64,000 nucleotides of DNA from JASHPR01 sp963795055 (lineage in GTDB: Bacteria; Actinomycetota; Actinomycetes; Streptosporangiales; Streptosporangiaceae), in the NCBI GenBank assembly GCA_963795055.1, contig CAWCGJ010000022.1, forward strand, positions 1-64,000, written 5' to 3'. A model generated the notes under the pieces. It did not search any database. It was not told where the DNA came from and saw only the letters and a list, made by a program, of their open reading frames with translations. How positions within the stretch are numbered: the stretch's first letter is position 1; each line of letters starts with the position of its first letter. Made by a program: the position numbers and the translations under genes. Of this stretch, positions 16,342-25,137 are shown piece by piece.

Positions 16342-16893
16342 GCCACGACCTCCGTCTCGCCGCTCGCCGCGCCGCCGCGGGTGCGCCCCCCGCTGCGGCG
16401 CTCATAGAAATCCCGTAGCGCGCTGGTGAACAGCGCCACGATTCCGTCCTCGTCCAGCCCGGCCACGTCCGCGGCGGTCAGCCAGCCCAACAGGGAGCGG
16501 CGCAGCGCGGTCAGCTCCGGGAGTGCGACCTGGGTCAGCGTGGCCTGGACGAACGTGCCCTGTCCACAGGCCGGCGGCCAGGCCCTTGGTCTCTAGCTCC
16601 TTGTAGGCCTTCAGTACCGTGTTCGGGTTGATGGCCAGCGCGGCGACCACGTCCCTGACCCTGGGCAGCTGGTCGCCCGGCGTGAGGTAGCCCAGCCGCA
16701 GCGCGTGCTCGACCTGGTGGACCAGTTGCAGGTAGGTCGGCACTCCGGAGGCCGCGTCCAGCCGGAACTCGATCGGCGACGCGGCCGCGGCCCGCCTGGG
16801 CGGGGCCGTCTTCCCCTCCCCCCCGCCAGCGACCGGCCGGGAGACGCCGCCGGCCCGGGGCGCCTCAGCGCTGATCCCTTTATCTATGTCCAT
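16338..16893 (-). CDS. GntR-family (YtrA-type) repressor, with a frameshift
   Basis: The N-terminal winged helix is clear: FRLDAASGVPTYLQLVHQVEHALRLGYL then DQLPRVRDVVAALAINPNTVLKAYKELETKGL. After GLAAG the frame slips at about 16565, and one base must be dropped to continue as GQGTFVQATLTQ, the universal wing motif. The rest runs through RDFYERRSG to a TGA that overlaps the ATPase ATG. The corrected protein is about 184 residues with the short C-terminal region of YtrA regulators. Because operon overlap and wing motif are preserved beyond the slip, a sequencing indel is as likely as true inactivation. It should repress its own ABC operon and respond to envelope stress. Confidence 0.8.
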
Positions 16894-16923
16894 AAGACAA
16901 AGGTACAGCGATGAGAATCGGTG

Positions 16924-17981
16924 TCAAATACGGCGGGCCGTCCGCGTGGTCGGGTCTGGCCGGACGGCCGCGGCCTCGGGCTCGTTCTCGGTTTCTGGCC
17001 CGGACGCGGTCCGAGGCTCCGGTTCGGTCTTGGCTTCCGGCTCGCCGGTTCCGGCCTCGTCCGTGGCCATCGTCGGCGCGAGGCTGAACGCGGAAGCCGC
17101 GTCGCCGTTGGGCCCCGGGCCGGCCCGGCGGGCTGCCGCTCGCGGGTCCACGCGGATCCCTCGTCGCTCGCCGGATCATCCTGGCCCGGCTCGGTATCGA
17201 TTACGAGATCCACCGCGGGGTCGGCCGCCGGCTCGGCCTGGGCCGTGACGGGCGTGGCGGCCGCGGCCTGAGCCGGCGACTCCTGGGCCGCGGGAGACTG
17301 CGCCGCAGCGCCGGTGCCCGTGCCCTCGGCGGGAGACTCCTCGGCCCCGGCGGGCTCCGGCGGGGCTGAGGGCTCCGGCGGGGCTGAGGGCTCCGGCGCG
17401 GCCGAGGGCTCCGGCGGAGCGGAGGACCCGTTGGCGGCGGGGGGCACCTTCGGGCCGAACAGGGCGTCGAGCCCGGCGGGCACCTCGGCCTGGCCGGACG
17501 GCGGCCGCAGGCCTTCCTCCTCCGCCGCCTGGCGCAGCCGGGCCTGCCGCAGCATGCACAACAGCAGCCCGAACCCGATCAGGACCAGCGCCCATGGGAT
17601 GATCGCCACCACCGCGGCGGTCGGCTTGTGCGGCAGCCTGGTCCCGGTCGCGTGCAGGGTGTCGGCGGCGGCGGCCACGACGATCAGCCCGAGCATCGAC
17701 AGCCAGGCGTAGCAGCGGGACGGCAGCCCGGCCCCGCGCAGCGACAACACGGCCGCGCACGCCACGACCAGCATCGCGTCGAAGATCAGCGGATAGATCC
17801 GGGCCAGCCGCGGCGAGACGCCCGCGTACAGCGCGACCGCGTGGATGCCTGCGTACGACAGCACGAACGCCGCCGCCGCCAGAAGTCCCACGCCCGCCGC
17901 GACCGCGGCGAGCGCCAGCAGCCGCAAGGCCTGGAGGCTGTCCGCCGGCTGCCGGGTGCGGGCCGTTGCCTGATCGCTCAT
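16924..17981 (-). CDS. DUF2637 membrane protein with Pro/Glu-rich tail
   Basis: From ATG 17981, chosen for AGGAAGGACG just upstream, the protein has four hydrophobic helices (residues about 15-130). These include the SYAGIHAVALYAGVSPRLARIYPLIFD region typical of DUF2637, a family found in actinobacteria and on conjugative plasmids as SpdB/TraSA-like neighbours. A cytoplasmic tail follows, with an 18-bp DNA repeat giving PPEPSAPPEPSA repeats (about 17350-17420). Near 17147 the frame that keeps sensible composition changes (VDPRAAARR...TTRTARRI, stop 16924); the original frame would continue as an Arg/Pro-rich run to 16884. A one-base indel there is likely. The function is unknown. Confidence 0.7.
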
Positions 17982-18171
17982 GGAGCCCGTCGTCCTTCCT
18001 CGCAGGATGCCCAGTCGCGCCGCAGGCTTATAGTCAGGAAACGGGAGCCAGACCCGCGCCGCCGCCATGGCGCTGCACGGCTTTCGGCGTTACCGCTGGA
18101 ATACCGGGGCACGAATGGCGGTCAGCCGGCTCCGTGCAGGCCCTCGCGGTTTCGGCGTCAAGGGAGACGAT

Positions 18172-19359
18172 ATGCCGTACTACCGGGTTACTGGGGAGAT
18201 TCCGCGAAAGCGGCACGTGCGCTTCCGCCGTCCCGACGGAGGGCTCTATGCCGAGGAACTCATGGGCGAGGAAGGGTTCACGTCCGATTCCTCGCTGCTT
18301 TACCACGTGCACCCGCCGACCGCCATCGTGAAGAGCGAGGGCCTCGACGACGACGCCGACTCGGCCGTGGCACCGAATCACCCCCTGCTGCCACGGCATT
18401 TCCGGACCCAGGAACTGCCTGTCGGCGGGGACATGGTGCTCGGCAGGCAGCTGCTCATGGGTAACGACGACGTACGTATCTCATTCGCGGCCGCCGATGC
18501 GCCCTCGGAGCTTTACCGCAATTCAACCGGAGACGAGGCCATTTACCTTCGTAACGGCTCGGCCCGGTTCGAGTCCGTGTACGGTTCGATCGACGCCGTG
18601 GCCGGCGATTACATCGTGGTGCCCAGGGGGACCATTCACCGCTGGATTCCCTCGGTCGGCTCGCCGGTGCACGTGCTGGTGGTCGAGGCGCGCGGGCACA
18701 TCAGGCCGCCGCGCCGGTACCTGTCCGCCAGCGGGCAGTTCCTCGAGCACGCGCCCTACTGCGAGCGCGACCTGCGCGGCCCGGCCGGACCGCTGACCGC
18801 CGAGGGCGAGGACGTCCCGGTGATCGTCCGCAACCGGGCCGGGCTGACCCGGCTGAGCTACGCGTTCCATCCCTTCGACGTGGTGGGCTGGGACGGCTAC
18901 CTGTACCCGTACGCGTTCAACATCGCCGATTTCGAGCCGATCGTGAAGCGCACCCACGCGCCGCCGCCGGTGCACCAGACCTTCGAGGGCCCCAACTTCG
19001 TGATCTGCTCGTTCTGCCCGCGGCCGCTCGACTTCGACCCGGAGGCCGTGCCGATCCCGTACAACCACCACAACGTCGACTCCGACGAGATGATGTACTA
19101 CGTGGCCGGGGACTACGGCGCGCGCAAGGGCTCGGGGGTCGGGCTCGGGTCGATCACCCTGCATCCGTCCGGCTTCACGCACGGGCCGCAGCCCGGCGCG
19201 GTCGAGGCCGCGATCCGCGGCCTCGAGGAGGGACGCACGACCACCGACGAGACCGCGGTGATGATCGACACGTTCCGGCCGCTCCAACTCGCCTCGGCGG
19301 GCCGCCGGGGCGAGGACCCCGAGTACGCCTGGAGCTGGGCCCGGGCCGCCCGCGCCTGA
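18172..19359 (+). CDS. hmgA: Homogentisate 1,2-dioxygenase family protein
   Basis: A 395-residue cupin-type ring-cleavage dioxygenase. The ATG at 18172 follows GGGAGACGAT and gives the normal start MPYYRVTGEIPRKRH; the open frame upstream lacks similarity. Metal-site motifs are NHHNVDSDEMMYYVAGDY (Glu ligand in DEMMYY) and HPSGFTHGPQPG (His ligands), matching the Fe(II) site of homogentisate dioxygenases. It would open the ring of homogentisate in tyrosine and phenylalanine breakdown. No maleylacetoacetate isomerase, fumarylacetoacetase or HPPD gene lies nearby, so it stands alone and might act on a related substrate. Confidence 0.88.
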   Translation: MPYYRVTGEIPRKRHVRFRRPDGGLYAEELMGEEGFTSDSSLLYHVHPPTAIVKSEGLDDDADSAVAPNHPLLPRHFRTQELPVGGDMVLGRQLLMGNDDVRISFAAADAPSELYRNSTGDEAIYLRNGSARFESVYGSIDAVAGDYIVVPRGTIHRWIPSVGSPVHVLVVEARGHIRPPRRYLSASGQFLEHAPYCERDLRGPAGPLTAEGEDVPVIVRNRAGLTRLSYAFHPFDVVGWDGYLYPYAFNIADFEPIVKRTHAPPPVHQTFEGPNFVICSFCPRPLDFDPEAVPIPYNHHNVDSDEMMYYVAGDYGARKGSGVGLGSITLHPSGFTHGPQPGAVEAAIRGLEEGRTTTDETAVMIDTFRPLQLASAGRRGEDPEYAWSWARAARA

Positions 19360-19383
19360 GGACGTCCCTGCGACGCCCCGGAC

Positions 19384-19575
19384 GTCTGCCGTACGTCTTC
19401 GGGCGCGGTCAGGGCGTCTGCCGGACGTCTTCGGGTGCGGTCAGGGCGTCTGCCGGACGTCTTCGGGTGCGGTCGGGAGGCCTGCGGGACGTCTTCCGGG
19501 CCTCTTCGGACGTCTTAGGTTCGTTCGGGGACGCCTGCCGGACGTCTTCGGAGCACTGCGGACGTCTGCCGGACG
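19384..19575. repeat. 32-bp tandem repeat with degenerate GACGTCTTCGG copies
   Basis: The unit starting GTCTGCCGGACGTCTTCGGG recurs at 19384, 19416, 19448 and 19480 with an exact 32-bp period, followed by irregular copies to 19575. There is no open frame. The palindromic core GACGTC appears at least eight times. It fills the gap between the dioxygenase and the EthD gene. Confidence 0.85.
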
Positions 19576-19578
19576 TCC

Positions 19579-19887
19579 TCAGCCGTCCACCGACGCGACG
19601 AACATCCTCGAGCCGGGCGGGGCGATCTCCCCGTAGTCGGCCGCCGTGGCCTGCCCCTCGCTCGACCCGAAGGCGGCCTGAAGGGCGTCCTGGTCGGCAA
19701 AGTACAGCTCGGTGACCCGGAAGTAGGTCTGCTCGCCGCCGTCGGCCGCCGCGCCGATCCTGCCGGTCTCCATACGCTGCAGGCCGGGGATGCCGTTACA
19801 CAGCGGCATGTGGGTGTCGAAGTAATGCCGGTCGAAGGCGTCGGCATCGCTCGGCTGGGTGTACAGAACCACGAGTTTGACCGTCAC
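19579..19887 (-). CDS. EthD-domain small protein
   Basis: A 102-residue dimeric alpha+beta barrel-type protein. The sequence LVVLYTQPSDADAFDRHYFDTHMPL carries the Y-x-x-P and H-Y-x-x-x-H pattern of the EthD/REDY-like family, and FADQDALQAAFGSSEGQATAADY is the usual second half. Members occur in ether or polyketide degradation clusters and as uncharacterised singletons. The ATG at 19887 follows GGAGCGTGACG. It converges on the tandem-repeat region and the dioxygenase. No partner cytochrome P450 is near, so a degradative role is not supported by context. Confidence 0.85.
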   Translation of the reverse strand: MTVKLVVLYTQPSDADAFDRHYFDTHMPLCNGIPGLQRMETGRIGAAADGGEQTYFRVTELYFADQDALQAAFGSSEGQATAADYGEIAPPGSRMFVASVDG

Positions 19888-20090
19888 GCTCCGGACCCTA
19901 CTCCCCCCGCCGCGGGCCGCGTCACGGGGTCGGTATCTGACCGGCCGCGGGTCGGCATCTTCCCCCGCCGTGAGCCGAGGGCTGACCAGGCCATGGGCTG
20001 GCGGCTGCGGGCCGACAGGCCGGTCGCCGCGCGTCCCCTAGGCTTGCTGCTTGGCATCCTCCCTGCCATGAGTGGTGGGGATCTCAGCCT

Positions 20091-21272
20091 CTACGTCGGA
20101 AGGAGTAGAAGCTGGGGTTCGCGGTTCATCCGCCCGCCCAACGGCGAGCGTCCCCGCGCAGTCACCGCATGCCCTGCGGCGATGTTCCGGGCCGCGTTCA
20201 CGTCCGCGTTGTCGGCATACCCGCAGGCCACGCAGTGGAAGAACGCTTGGTTCTCGCGGCTCTCCGCTGCCACATGCCCACACGCCGAGCACTGTTGGCT
20301 GGTGTACGAAGGATAAATCCTCTCGACCCGTCCAGGGGCCTTCTCGTGCAGCCGCCGAGCCAGCAGGCCCCACCCGGCGGTCAGGATGCCCCGGTTCAGC
20401 CCGGCCTTCTGCCGGACGTTCCGTCCGGGGCACTCAGCGGTGCCGCGAGCGGAGCGAATCATGCTGGCGATGGGCAAGTCTTCGACCCGGATCAGGTCGA
20501 ACCGCCGGGCCAGATCGGTAGAGGCCTTCTCGGCCCAGTCCTTACGCCGGTCGCCCTCGCGGACCCGCAGCCTGGCGATCGCATTCCTGGTCCGCGCACG
20601 CCGGTTCGAGCCTTTCTGAGCGCGGGCCAGCCTGCGCTGCAGCCGCCGCAGCCGCGCCTGTTCGGTCTGGCGCAGGCCGGGGCAGTGCAACAACTCGCCA
20701 GTGGATAGCGCCGCCGACACCGCCACGCCCCGGTCGACGCCGACGGTCTCGCCTGTCCCCGGGCCGGGAATGGGCTGAGGGGTGGCGGCGAACGCGATGT
20801 GCCAGCGGCCGGCCCGGTTAAGGGTGACCCGGTAGGACCTGGCGGCCGGGACAGTACGGGACCAACGGAACCGCACCCATCCGGCCTTCGGTATCCTCAC
20901 CTCGCCGGTGTTGCGAGACAGGCGGCGGACGTGCCCAGGCTTAACCGCGACGATCCGGAACCCCTCGTTCCGCCCGGCCTTGCGCCACGTGGGCTCCTGA
21001 TGGGTGCCGGCGAAGTAGTTCGCTAAGGCCTGAGCGAAGTCACGCAGTGCCTGCTGCTGCACCATCTGGCTGCCGTCGGCTAGCCAGCCGAACGCGGCCC
21101 GGGCGTCGGTCAGCTGTACGGCCTGCGCGCGGTACCCTGGCACAGTGCTGCGGCCGGGTCGCCACCAGGACCGTTGCTCGACGGCGAGGTTCCACACGTA
21201 CCGTGCGTGCGCGCAGTGCCCGGCCAGGATGGCTTGCTGCGCTGGCGTCGGCACGAGGCGGTATCGGGCCAT
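20091..21272 (-). CDS. tnpB: TnpB (IS605 OrfB) RNA-guided nuclease, lone
   Basis: A 393-residue TnpB with an intact split RuvC site: D180 (GVDRGVA), E264 (RVEDLP) and D357 (NADVNAARN). It has a zinc finger with C328, C331, C347 and C350. The N-terminal helix-turn-helix MARYRLVPTPAQQ and the ALRDFAQA/TWRKAG recognition lobe are present. TnpB proteins cut DNA guided by an omega-RNA made from the 3' end of the gene and the element's right end, next to a short TAM at the left end. No TnpA transposase gene is adjacent, so mobility would need one in trans. The element sits directly upstream of cysS. Start ATG 21272; no strong ribosome site is seen. Confidence 0.92.
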   Translation of the reverse strand: MARYRLVPTPAQQAILAGHCAHARYVWNLAVEQRSWWRPGRSTVPGYRAQAVQLTDARAAFGWLADGSQMVQQQALRDFAQALANYFAGTHQEPTWRKAGRNEGFRIVAVKPGHVRRLSRNTGEVRIPKAGWVRFRWSRTVPAARSYRVTLNRAGRWHIAFAATPQPIPGPGTGETVGVDRGVAVSAALSTGELLHCPGLRQTEQARLRRLQRRLARAQKGSNRRARTRNAIARLRVREGDRRKDWAEKASTDLARRFDLIRVEDLPIASMIRSARGTAECPGRNVRQKAGLNRGILTAGWGLLARRLHEKAPGRVERIYPSYTSQQCSACGHVAAESRENQAFFHCVACGYADNADVNAARNIAAGHAVTARGRSPLGGRMNREPQLLLLPT

Positions 21273-21361
21273 GAATCGAATCTACTAGCGACCACTGACG
21301 GTCTTGAGGAGGTGAAGCAGCGTTCCCTGCTGACAGCAAAATTCTGGACGCTGCGAATCTA

Positions 21362-22772
21362 ATGACGTTGCGCCTCCACGACACGGCCGCTCGCGCGGTG
21401 CGCGAGTTCACCCCCCTCATCCCGGGGAAGGCGTCGGTGTACCTGTGCGGGGCCACGGTGCAGGCGCCGCCGCACATCGGCCACATCAGGTCCGGCGTCA
21501 ACTTCGACATCCTGGTCCGCTGGCTGGCCGCGAGCGGGTACCACGTGACGTTCTGCCGGAACGTGACCGACATCGACGACAAGATCCTGAAGGTCGCCCG
21601 CGGCGAGGACGTCCCCTGGTGGGCGGTGTCCGAGCGGAACCAGCGCGCGTTCACCCGCGCGTACGACGCGCTCGGCTGCCTGCCGCCAGACATCGAGCCC
21701 CGGGCCACCGGGCACGTGCCCCAGATGATCGTGCTGATGCGCCGCCTGATCGACAGCGGCCACGCCTACCTGGGCGACGGCGGGGTCTACTTCGACGTGC
21801 TGTCCTACCCCCATTATGGCGAGCTGTCCGGCCAGCGGCTTGATCACATGCGCCCGGCCGAAGACATCGACGAGGGCGCCAAGCGCGACCCGCGTGACTT
21901 CGCGCTATGGAAGGCGGCCAAGCCACGCGAGCCCTCCTGGGAGACGCCGTGGGGCCCGGGCCGCCCGGGCTGGCACCTCGAATGCTCGGCGATGTCCACC
22001 TGGTACCTCGGCGACACCTTCGACATACACGGCGGCGGGATGGACCTGATCTTCCCGCACCACGAGAACGAGATCGCCCAGTCCCGCGCGGCCGGGGACG
22101 GATTCGCCCGCTACTGGGTGCACAACGGGCTCCTCGGCGTCGCCGGCGAGAAGATGAGCAAGTCGCTCGGCAACTCGCTGCTGGTCGACGTGATGATCAC
22201 CCAGCACCGCCCGGCCGAGTTGCGGTACTACCTGGGGCAAGCGCACTACCGGTCGGAGATGGAGTACTCGCCGGACGCGCTGGGCGAGGCCGGCGCGGCA
22301 TACCGGCGGATCGAGGGCTTCGTGACCCGGGCCGCCGAGGCAGGGCCTGGCCTCCGCGGCGCCGGCCGCCGCGCCCAGCATTGCGGCGCTGCCCGCCGGG
22401 TTCGCGGCCGCGCTGGACGACGACCTCGCGGTACCGCAGGCGCTCGCGGTCGTGCACGAGGCGGTGACCGAGGGCAACAGCGCCCTCGCGGCCGGGGATG
22501 TGGCCGGCGCGGCCAAGCAGGCGGCTGCGGTCCGCGGCATGATGGCCGTGCTCGGGCTGGACCCGCTGGACGAGCACTGGTCCGGCCCGGGCGGCGATGA
22601 GGGGCTGCGTTCGGTGGTCGACGCGCTGGTCGCGGTCGCGCTGCGGCAGCGCCAGGCCGCCCGCGAGCGCCAGGACTACGCCGAGGCGGACGCGATCCGG
22701 GGCGGCCTGCTGGACGCTGGGATCAGCGTCGAGGACACCCCGCGCGGCCCGAGGTGGGAGCTGCGCCGGTGA
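21362..22772 (+). CDS. cysS: Cysteinyl-tRNA synthetase, with a frameshift
   Basis: A class I synthetase charging tRNA-Cys. HIGH-type motif PHIGHIRSG (about residues 38-46), zinc Cys in YLCGATV, WHLECSAM and FPHHENEIAQS, and KMSKSLGNS are all present. After VTRAAEAGP (about 22347) the coding frame slips by one base and continues as LASAAPAAAPSIAALPAGFAAALDDDLAVPQAL, then to ADAIRGGLLDAGI and a stop at 22772 that overlaps the rlmB GTG. The corrected length, about 470, is normal for the family. CysS is essential, so a true frameshift would be lethal unless a second copy exists; a sequencing indel is likely. The usual upstream ispD-ispF genes are absent, replaced by the TnpB element. Confidence 0.9.
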
Positions 22773-23761
22773 GCGGAGGGCAGGGGCGCCGCGGCGCCGG
22801 TGGCCGCACCAAGTCCGGCAAGCCCCGCCCCGGCACCGGCGGCTACGGCAAGCGCCGGCTCGAGGGCAAGGGTCCCACCCCGCCCGCGCAACTGCGGCCC
22901 GGGCATCCGGCGCAGCGTCGGGCCGCCGCTCCGGGTTCCCCGAACGAGAACGCCCCCGCCGCACCGGGCCGGGGAGAGGCGGACCGTTATGGAGCTAAAT
23001 CACGCCGGCCTGGCAGCGCGGCCGAGGTGGTCGCCGGGAGAAACGCGGTGCTCGAATCGCTGCGCGCGGGCGTGCCCGCGACGGCCCTGCACATCGGGCC
23101 CCGGCTGGACTCGGACGAGCGGCTCGGCGAGGCCGTCGCGCTGGCCGCCGACACCGGGATACCCGTGGTCGAGGCCGGCCGCGCCGAACTGGACCGGCTC
23201 GCCGCGGGAGCAGTGCACCAGGGGATCGTGCTGCGGGTCCGGCCTTACCAGTACGCGCACCCCGGTGACCTGGTCGAGCGGGCCGCCGACGCGGCCCAGC
23301 CGGCGCTGATCGTCGCGCTGGACGGGATTACCGACCCGCGGAACCTGGGTGCGGTGGCCCGCTCGGTGGCTGCGTTCGGCGGGCACGGCGTGCTGGTCCC
23401 GGCGCGCCGGTCCGCGGGGGTGACCGCCGGGGCCTGGAAGGCGTCCGCGGGCGCGCTGGCCCGGGTACCGGTCGCCCAGGCCAGCAACCTGGTCGCGGCG
23501 CTGACCTCCTACCAGGAGGCGGGCCTGTTCGCGGTCGGGCTGTCCGCGGACGGCGACGCCGCCATCAGTGCCGTCGACCTGGCCGACGGGCCGCTGGTGC
23601 TCGTGGTCGGCTCCGAGGGCCGCGGGCTGTCCCGGCTGGTAGCGCAGCGGTGCGACGTGCTGGCCCGGATCCCGATGCCCGGTCCCGCCGAGTCGCTGAA
23701 CGCGGGGGTCGCCGCCGGGATCGCACTGTACGAGGTGGCCCGGCTGAGGTCGGCCGGGTAA
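22769..23761 (+). CDS. rlmB: 23S rRNA 2'-O-methyltransferase, RlmB/TrmH family
   Basis: A SPOUT methyltransferase. The GTG at 22769 overlaps the cysS stop (GTGA) and gives 330 residues. About 85 basic, low-complexity N-terminal residues typical of actinobacterial members precede the substrate-binding domain (EVVAGRNAVLESLRAGVPATALHI). The knotted catalytic domain follows, with DGITDPRNLGAVARSVAAFGGHGV, VVGSEGRGLSRL and IPMPGPAESLNAGVAAGIALYE. The family methylates the 2'-O of G2251 in 23S rRNA. The cysS-rlmB order is conserved in actinobacteria, which supports both calls. Confidence 0.92.
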   Translation: MSGGQGRRGAGGRTKSGKPRPGTGGYGKRRLEGKGPTPPAQLRPGHPAQRRAAAPGSPNENAPAAPGRGEADRYGAKSRRPGSAAEVVAGRNAVLESLRAGVPATALHIGPRLDSDERLGEAVALAADTGIPVVEAGRAELDRLAAGAVHQGIVLRVRPYQYAHPGDLVERAADAAQPALIVALDGITDPRNLGAVARSVAAFGGHGVLVPARRSAGVTAGAWKASAGALARVPVAQASNLVAALTSYQEAGLFAVGLSADGDAAISAVDLADGPLVLVVGSEGRGLSRLVAQRCDVLARIPMPGPAESLNAGVAAGIALYEVARLRSAG

Positions 23762-23844
23762 CCCCCCGGGGCGAATCACCTGGGTGACGGGTCCTGCGCC
23801 GCGCCCCCGGGCCTAGGGTGAGGCTCGGAGGGTGGTGGTCGCCG

Positions 23845-25116
23845 ATGACCGTGACCCCGGACGCTGCCAGGGCCAGGCTCGTCGATGAGCTTCGCGACAG
23901 CGGCAGGCTGACCAGCCCGGCCGTCGAAGCCGCGTTCCGCAGCGTGCCCCGGCACCTCTTCCTGCCGGAGATGGCGGCCAGCGAGGCCTACCAGGACGAG
24001 GCCTTCGTGATCAAGACCGGCGCGGACGGTCTGCCGGTCAGCTCGTCATCGCAGCCCGCGATCATGGCGATCATGCTGCAGCAGCTCGGCCTCGCCCCGG
24101 GCCACCGGGTGCTGGAGGTGGGCACCGGCACCGGCTACAACGCCGCGCTCATGACGCACCTGGTCGGCGAGCGCGGATCGGTGGTCACGGTGGACATCGA
24201 CGCCGACATGGTGGCCAGGGCCCAGGCAAACCTGGCCGCAGCCGGCTACCTCAACGTCATCGTCGCCTGCGGCGACGGGGGCTTCGGCGCGCCCGACTAC
24301 GCGCCCTATGACCGCGTCATCGTCACGGCCGGCGCGTGGGATCTAGCGCCGGAGTGGCTGGCCGAGCTCGGCCCCGGCGGGCGCATCGTCCTTCCGCTCT
24401 CGGTGCGCGGGATCCAGCTGTGCCTGGCCTTAGAGCGCGAGGCCGGGCACTGGCGCAGCCGCTCGGCCTGCCGTTGCGGCTTCATCCGCATGGCCGGCGT
24501 GTTCGGCAGCCCCGAGCCGTTCGTCCCGGTCGGCCCGCAGCCCGGGCTGCACGCCCAGGCCGACGACGGTCGGCCGCTGGACGCCGGGGCGCTCTATGAC
24601 GCGCTGGCCGGCCCGGTCACCGACGTGCCGTGCGGCGTGCAGGTGGCCGGCCTCGGCGAGCTGGCTGAGGCCGACCTGTGGGTCACGCTCACCGAGCCGG
24701 GTCTGGTCCGGCTGACCATCGCCGGCGGCGGCCCGCTGCGGCCCGCGGTGCTGCGCGGCGGGCCGCTGCCGTTGCTGCCGTTCGGGGCCCTGGCCGGTTC
24801 CGGTGACCTGTGCGAGCCCCGGTGGGCCGGGGAGTTCGGGGTGGCCGCCCTGATCCCGGCACGGCCGTGGGCGTCCCCGGCGGAGCCCCGGTACGCCGAA
24901 TCCGGGATCGTGGTCCGGGGGTTCGGGCCCACGGGCGGCGACCTGGCCCGGCACCTGGCCGACCGGGTCGGCGCGTGGCACGAGCGAGGACGGCCCCGGG
25001 TCTCGGGCCTGAGCGTGATCGCCTACCCACTCCCGACCCCCATCACGGCCCGGCCGGGGCAGACGATCCTGGACCGGCGGCACACCCGCCTGGTCCTGAG
25101 CTGGCCGGCGCCGTAA
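23845..25116 (+). CDS. Protein-L-isoaspartate O-methyltransferase-like protein with C-terminal extension
   Basis: The first 220 residues match PCMT: VPRHLFLPE, SSSSQPAIMAIMLQQL, VLEVGTGTGYNAALM (SAM motif I), VDIDADMVARAQ, and a DYAPYDRVIVTAGAWDLAPEWL motif. Normal bacterial Pcm proteins stop there, but this one has about 190 more residues, as in a group of actinobacterial methyltransferases of the PCMT fold. Some relatives modify RiPP precursors, but no lanthipeptide or FxLD precursor is near, so repair of isoaspartyl proteins or an unknown target are both open. ATG 23845 is preferred to the GTG at 23818 because similarity starts there. Confidence 0.85.
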   Translation: MTVTPDAARARLVDELRDSGRLTSPAVEAAFRSVPRHLFLPEMAASEAYQDEAFVIKTGADGLPVSSSSQPAIMAIMLQQLGLAPGHRVLEVGTGTGYNAALMTHLVGERGSVVTVDIDADMVARAQANLAAAGYLNVIVACGDGGFGAPDYAPYDRVIVTAGAWDLAPEWLAELGPGGRIVLPLSVRGIQLCLALEREAGHWRSRSACRCGFIRMAGVFGSPEPFVPVGPQPGLHAQADDGRPLDAGALYDALAGPVTDVPCGVQVAGLGELAEADLWVTLTEPGLVRLTIAGGGPLRPAVLRGGPLPLLPFGALAGSGDLCEPRWAGEFGVAALIPARPWASPAEPRYAESGIVVRGFGPTGGDLARHLADRVGAWHERGRPRVSGLSVIAYPLPTPITARPGQTILDRRHTRLVLSWPAP

Positions 25117-25137
25117 GCCGTCGGGCAGGATGGGGCC

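Noticed and set aside
18172..19359. Complete tyrosine degradation operon
   Set aside because: Only the homogentisate-dioxygenase-like gene is present; no HPPD, isomerase or fumarylacetoacetase is beside it.
19384..19575. CRISPR array
   Set aside because: The 32-bp units follow each other directly with no spacers, and no cas genes are in the window.
20091..21272. Cas12-type CRISPR effector
   Set aside because: The length of 393 residues, the IS605 OrfB layout and the absence of an array point to TnpB.
23845..25116. FxLD-type RiPP (lanthipeptide-like) gene cluster
   Set aside because: The methyltransferase resembles such enzymes in size, but no precursor peptide, LanB-like dehydratase or protease is nearby.
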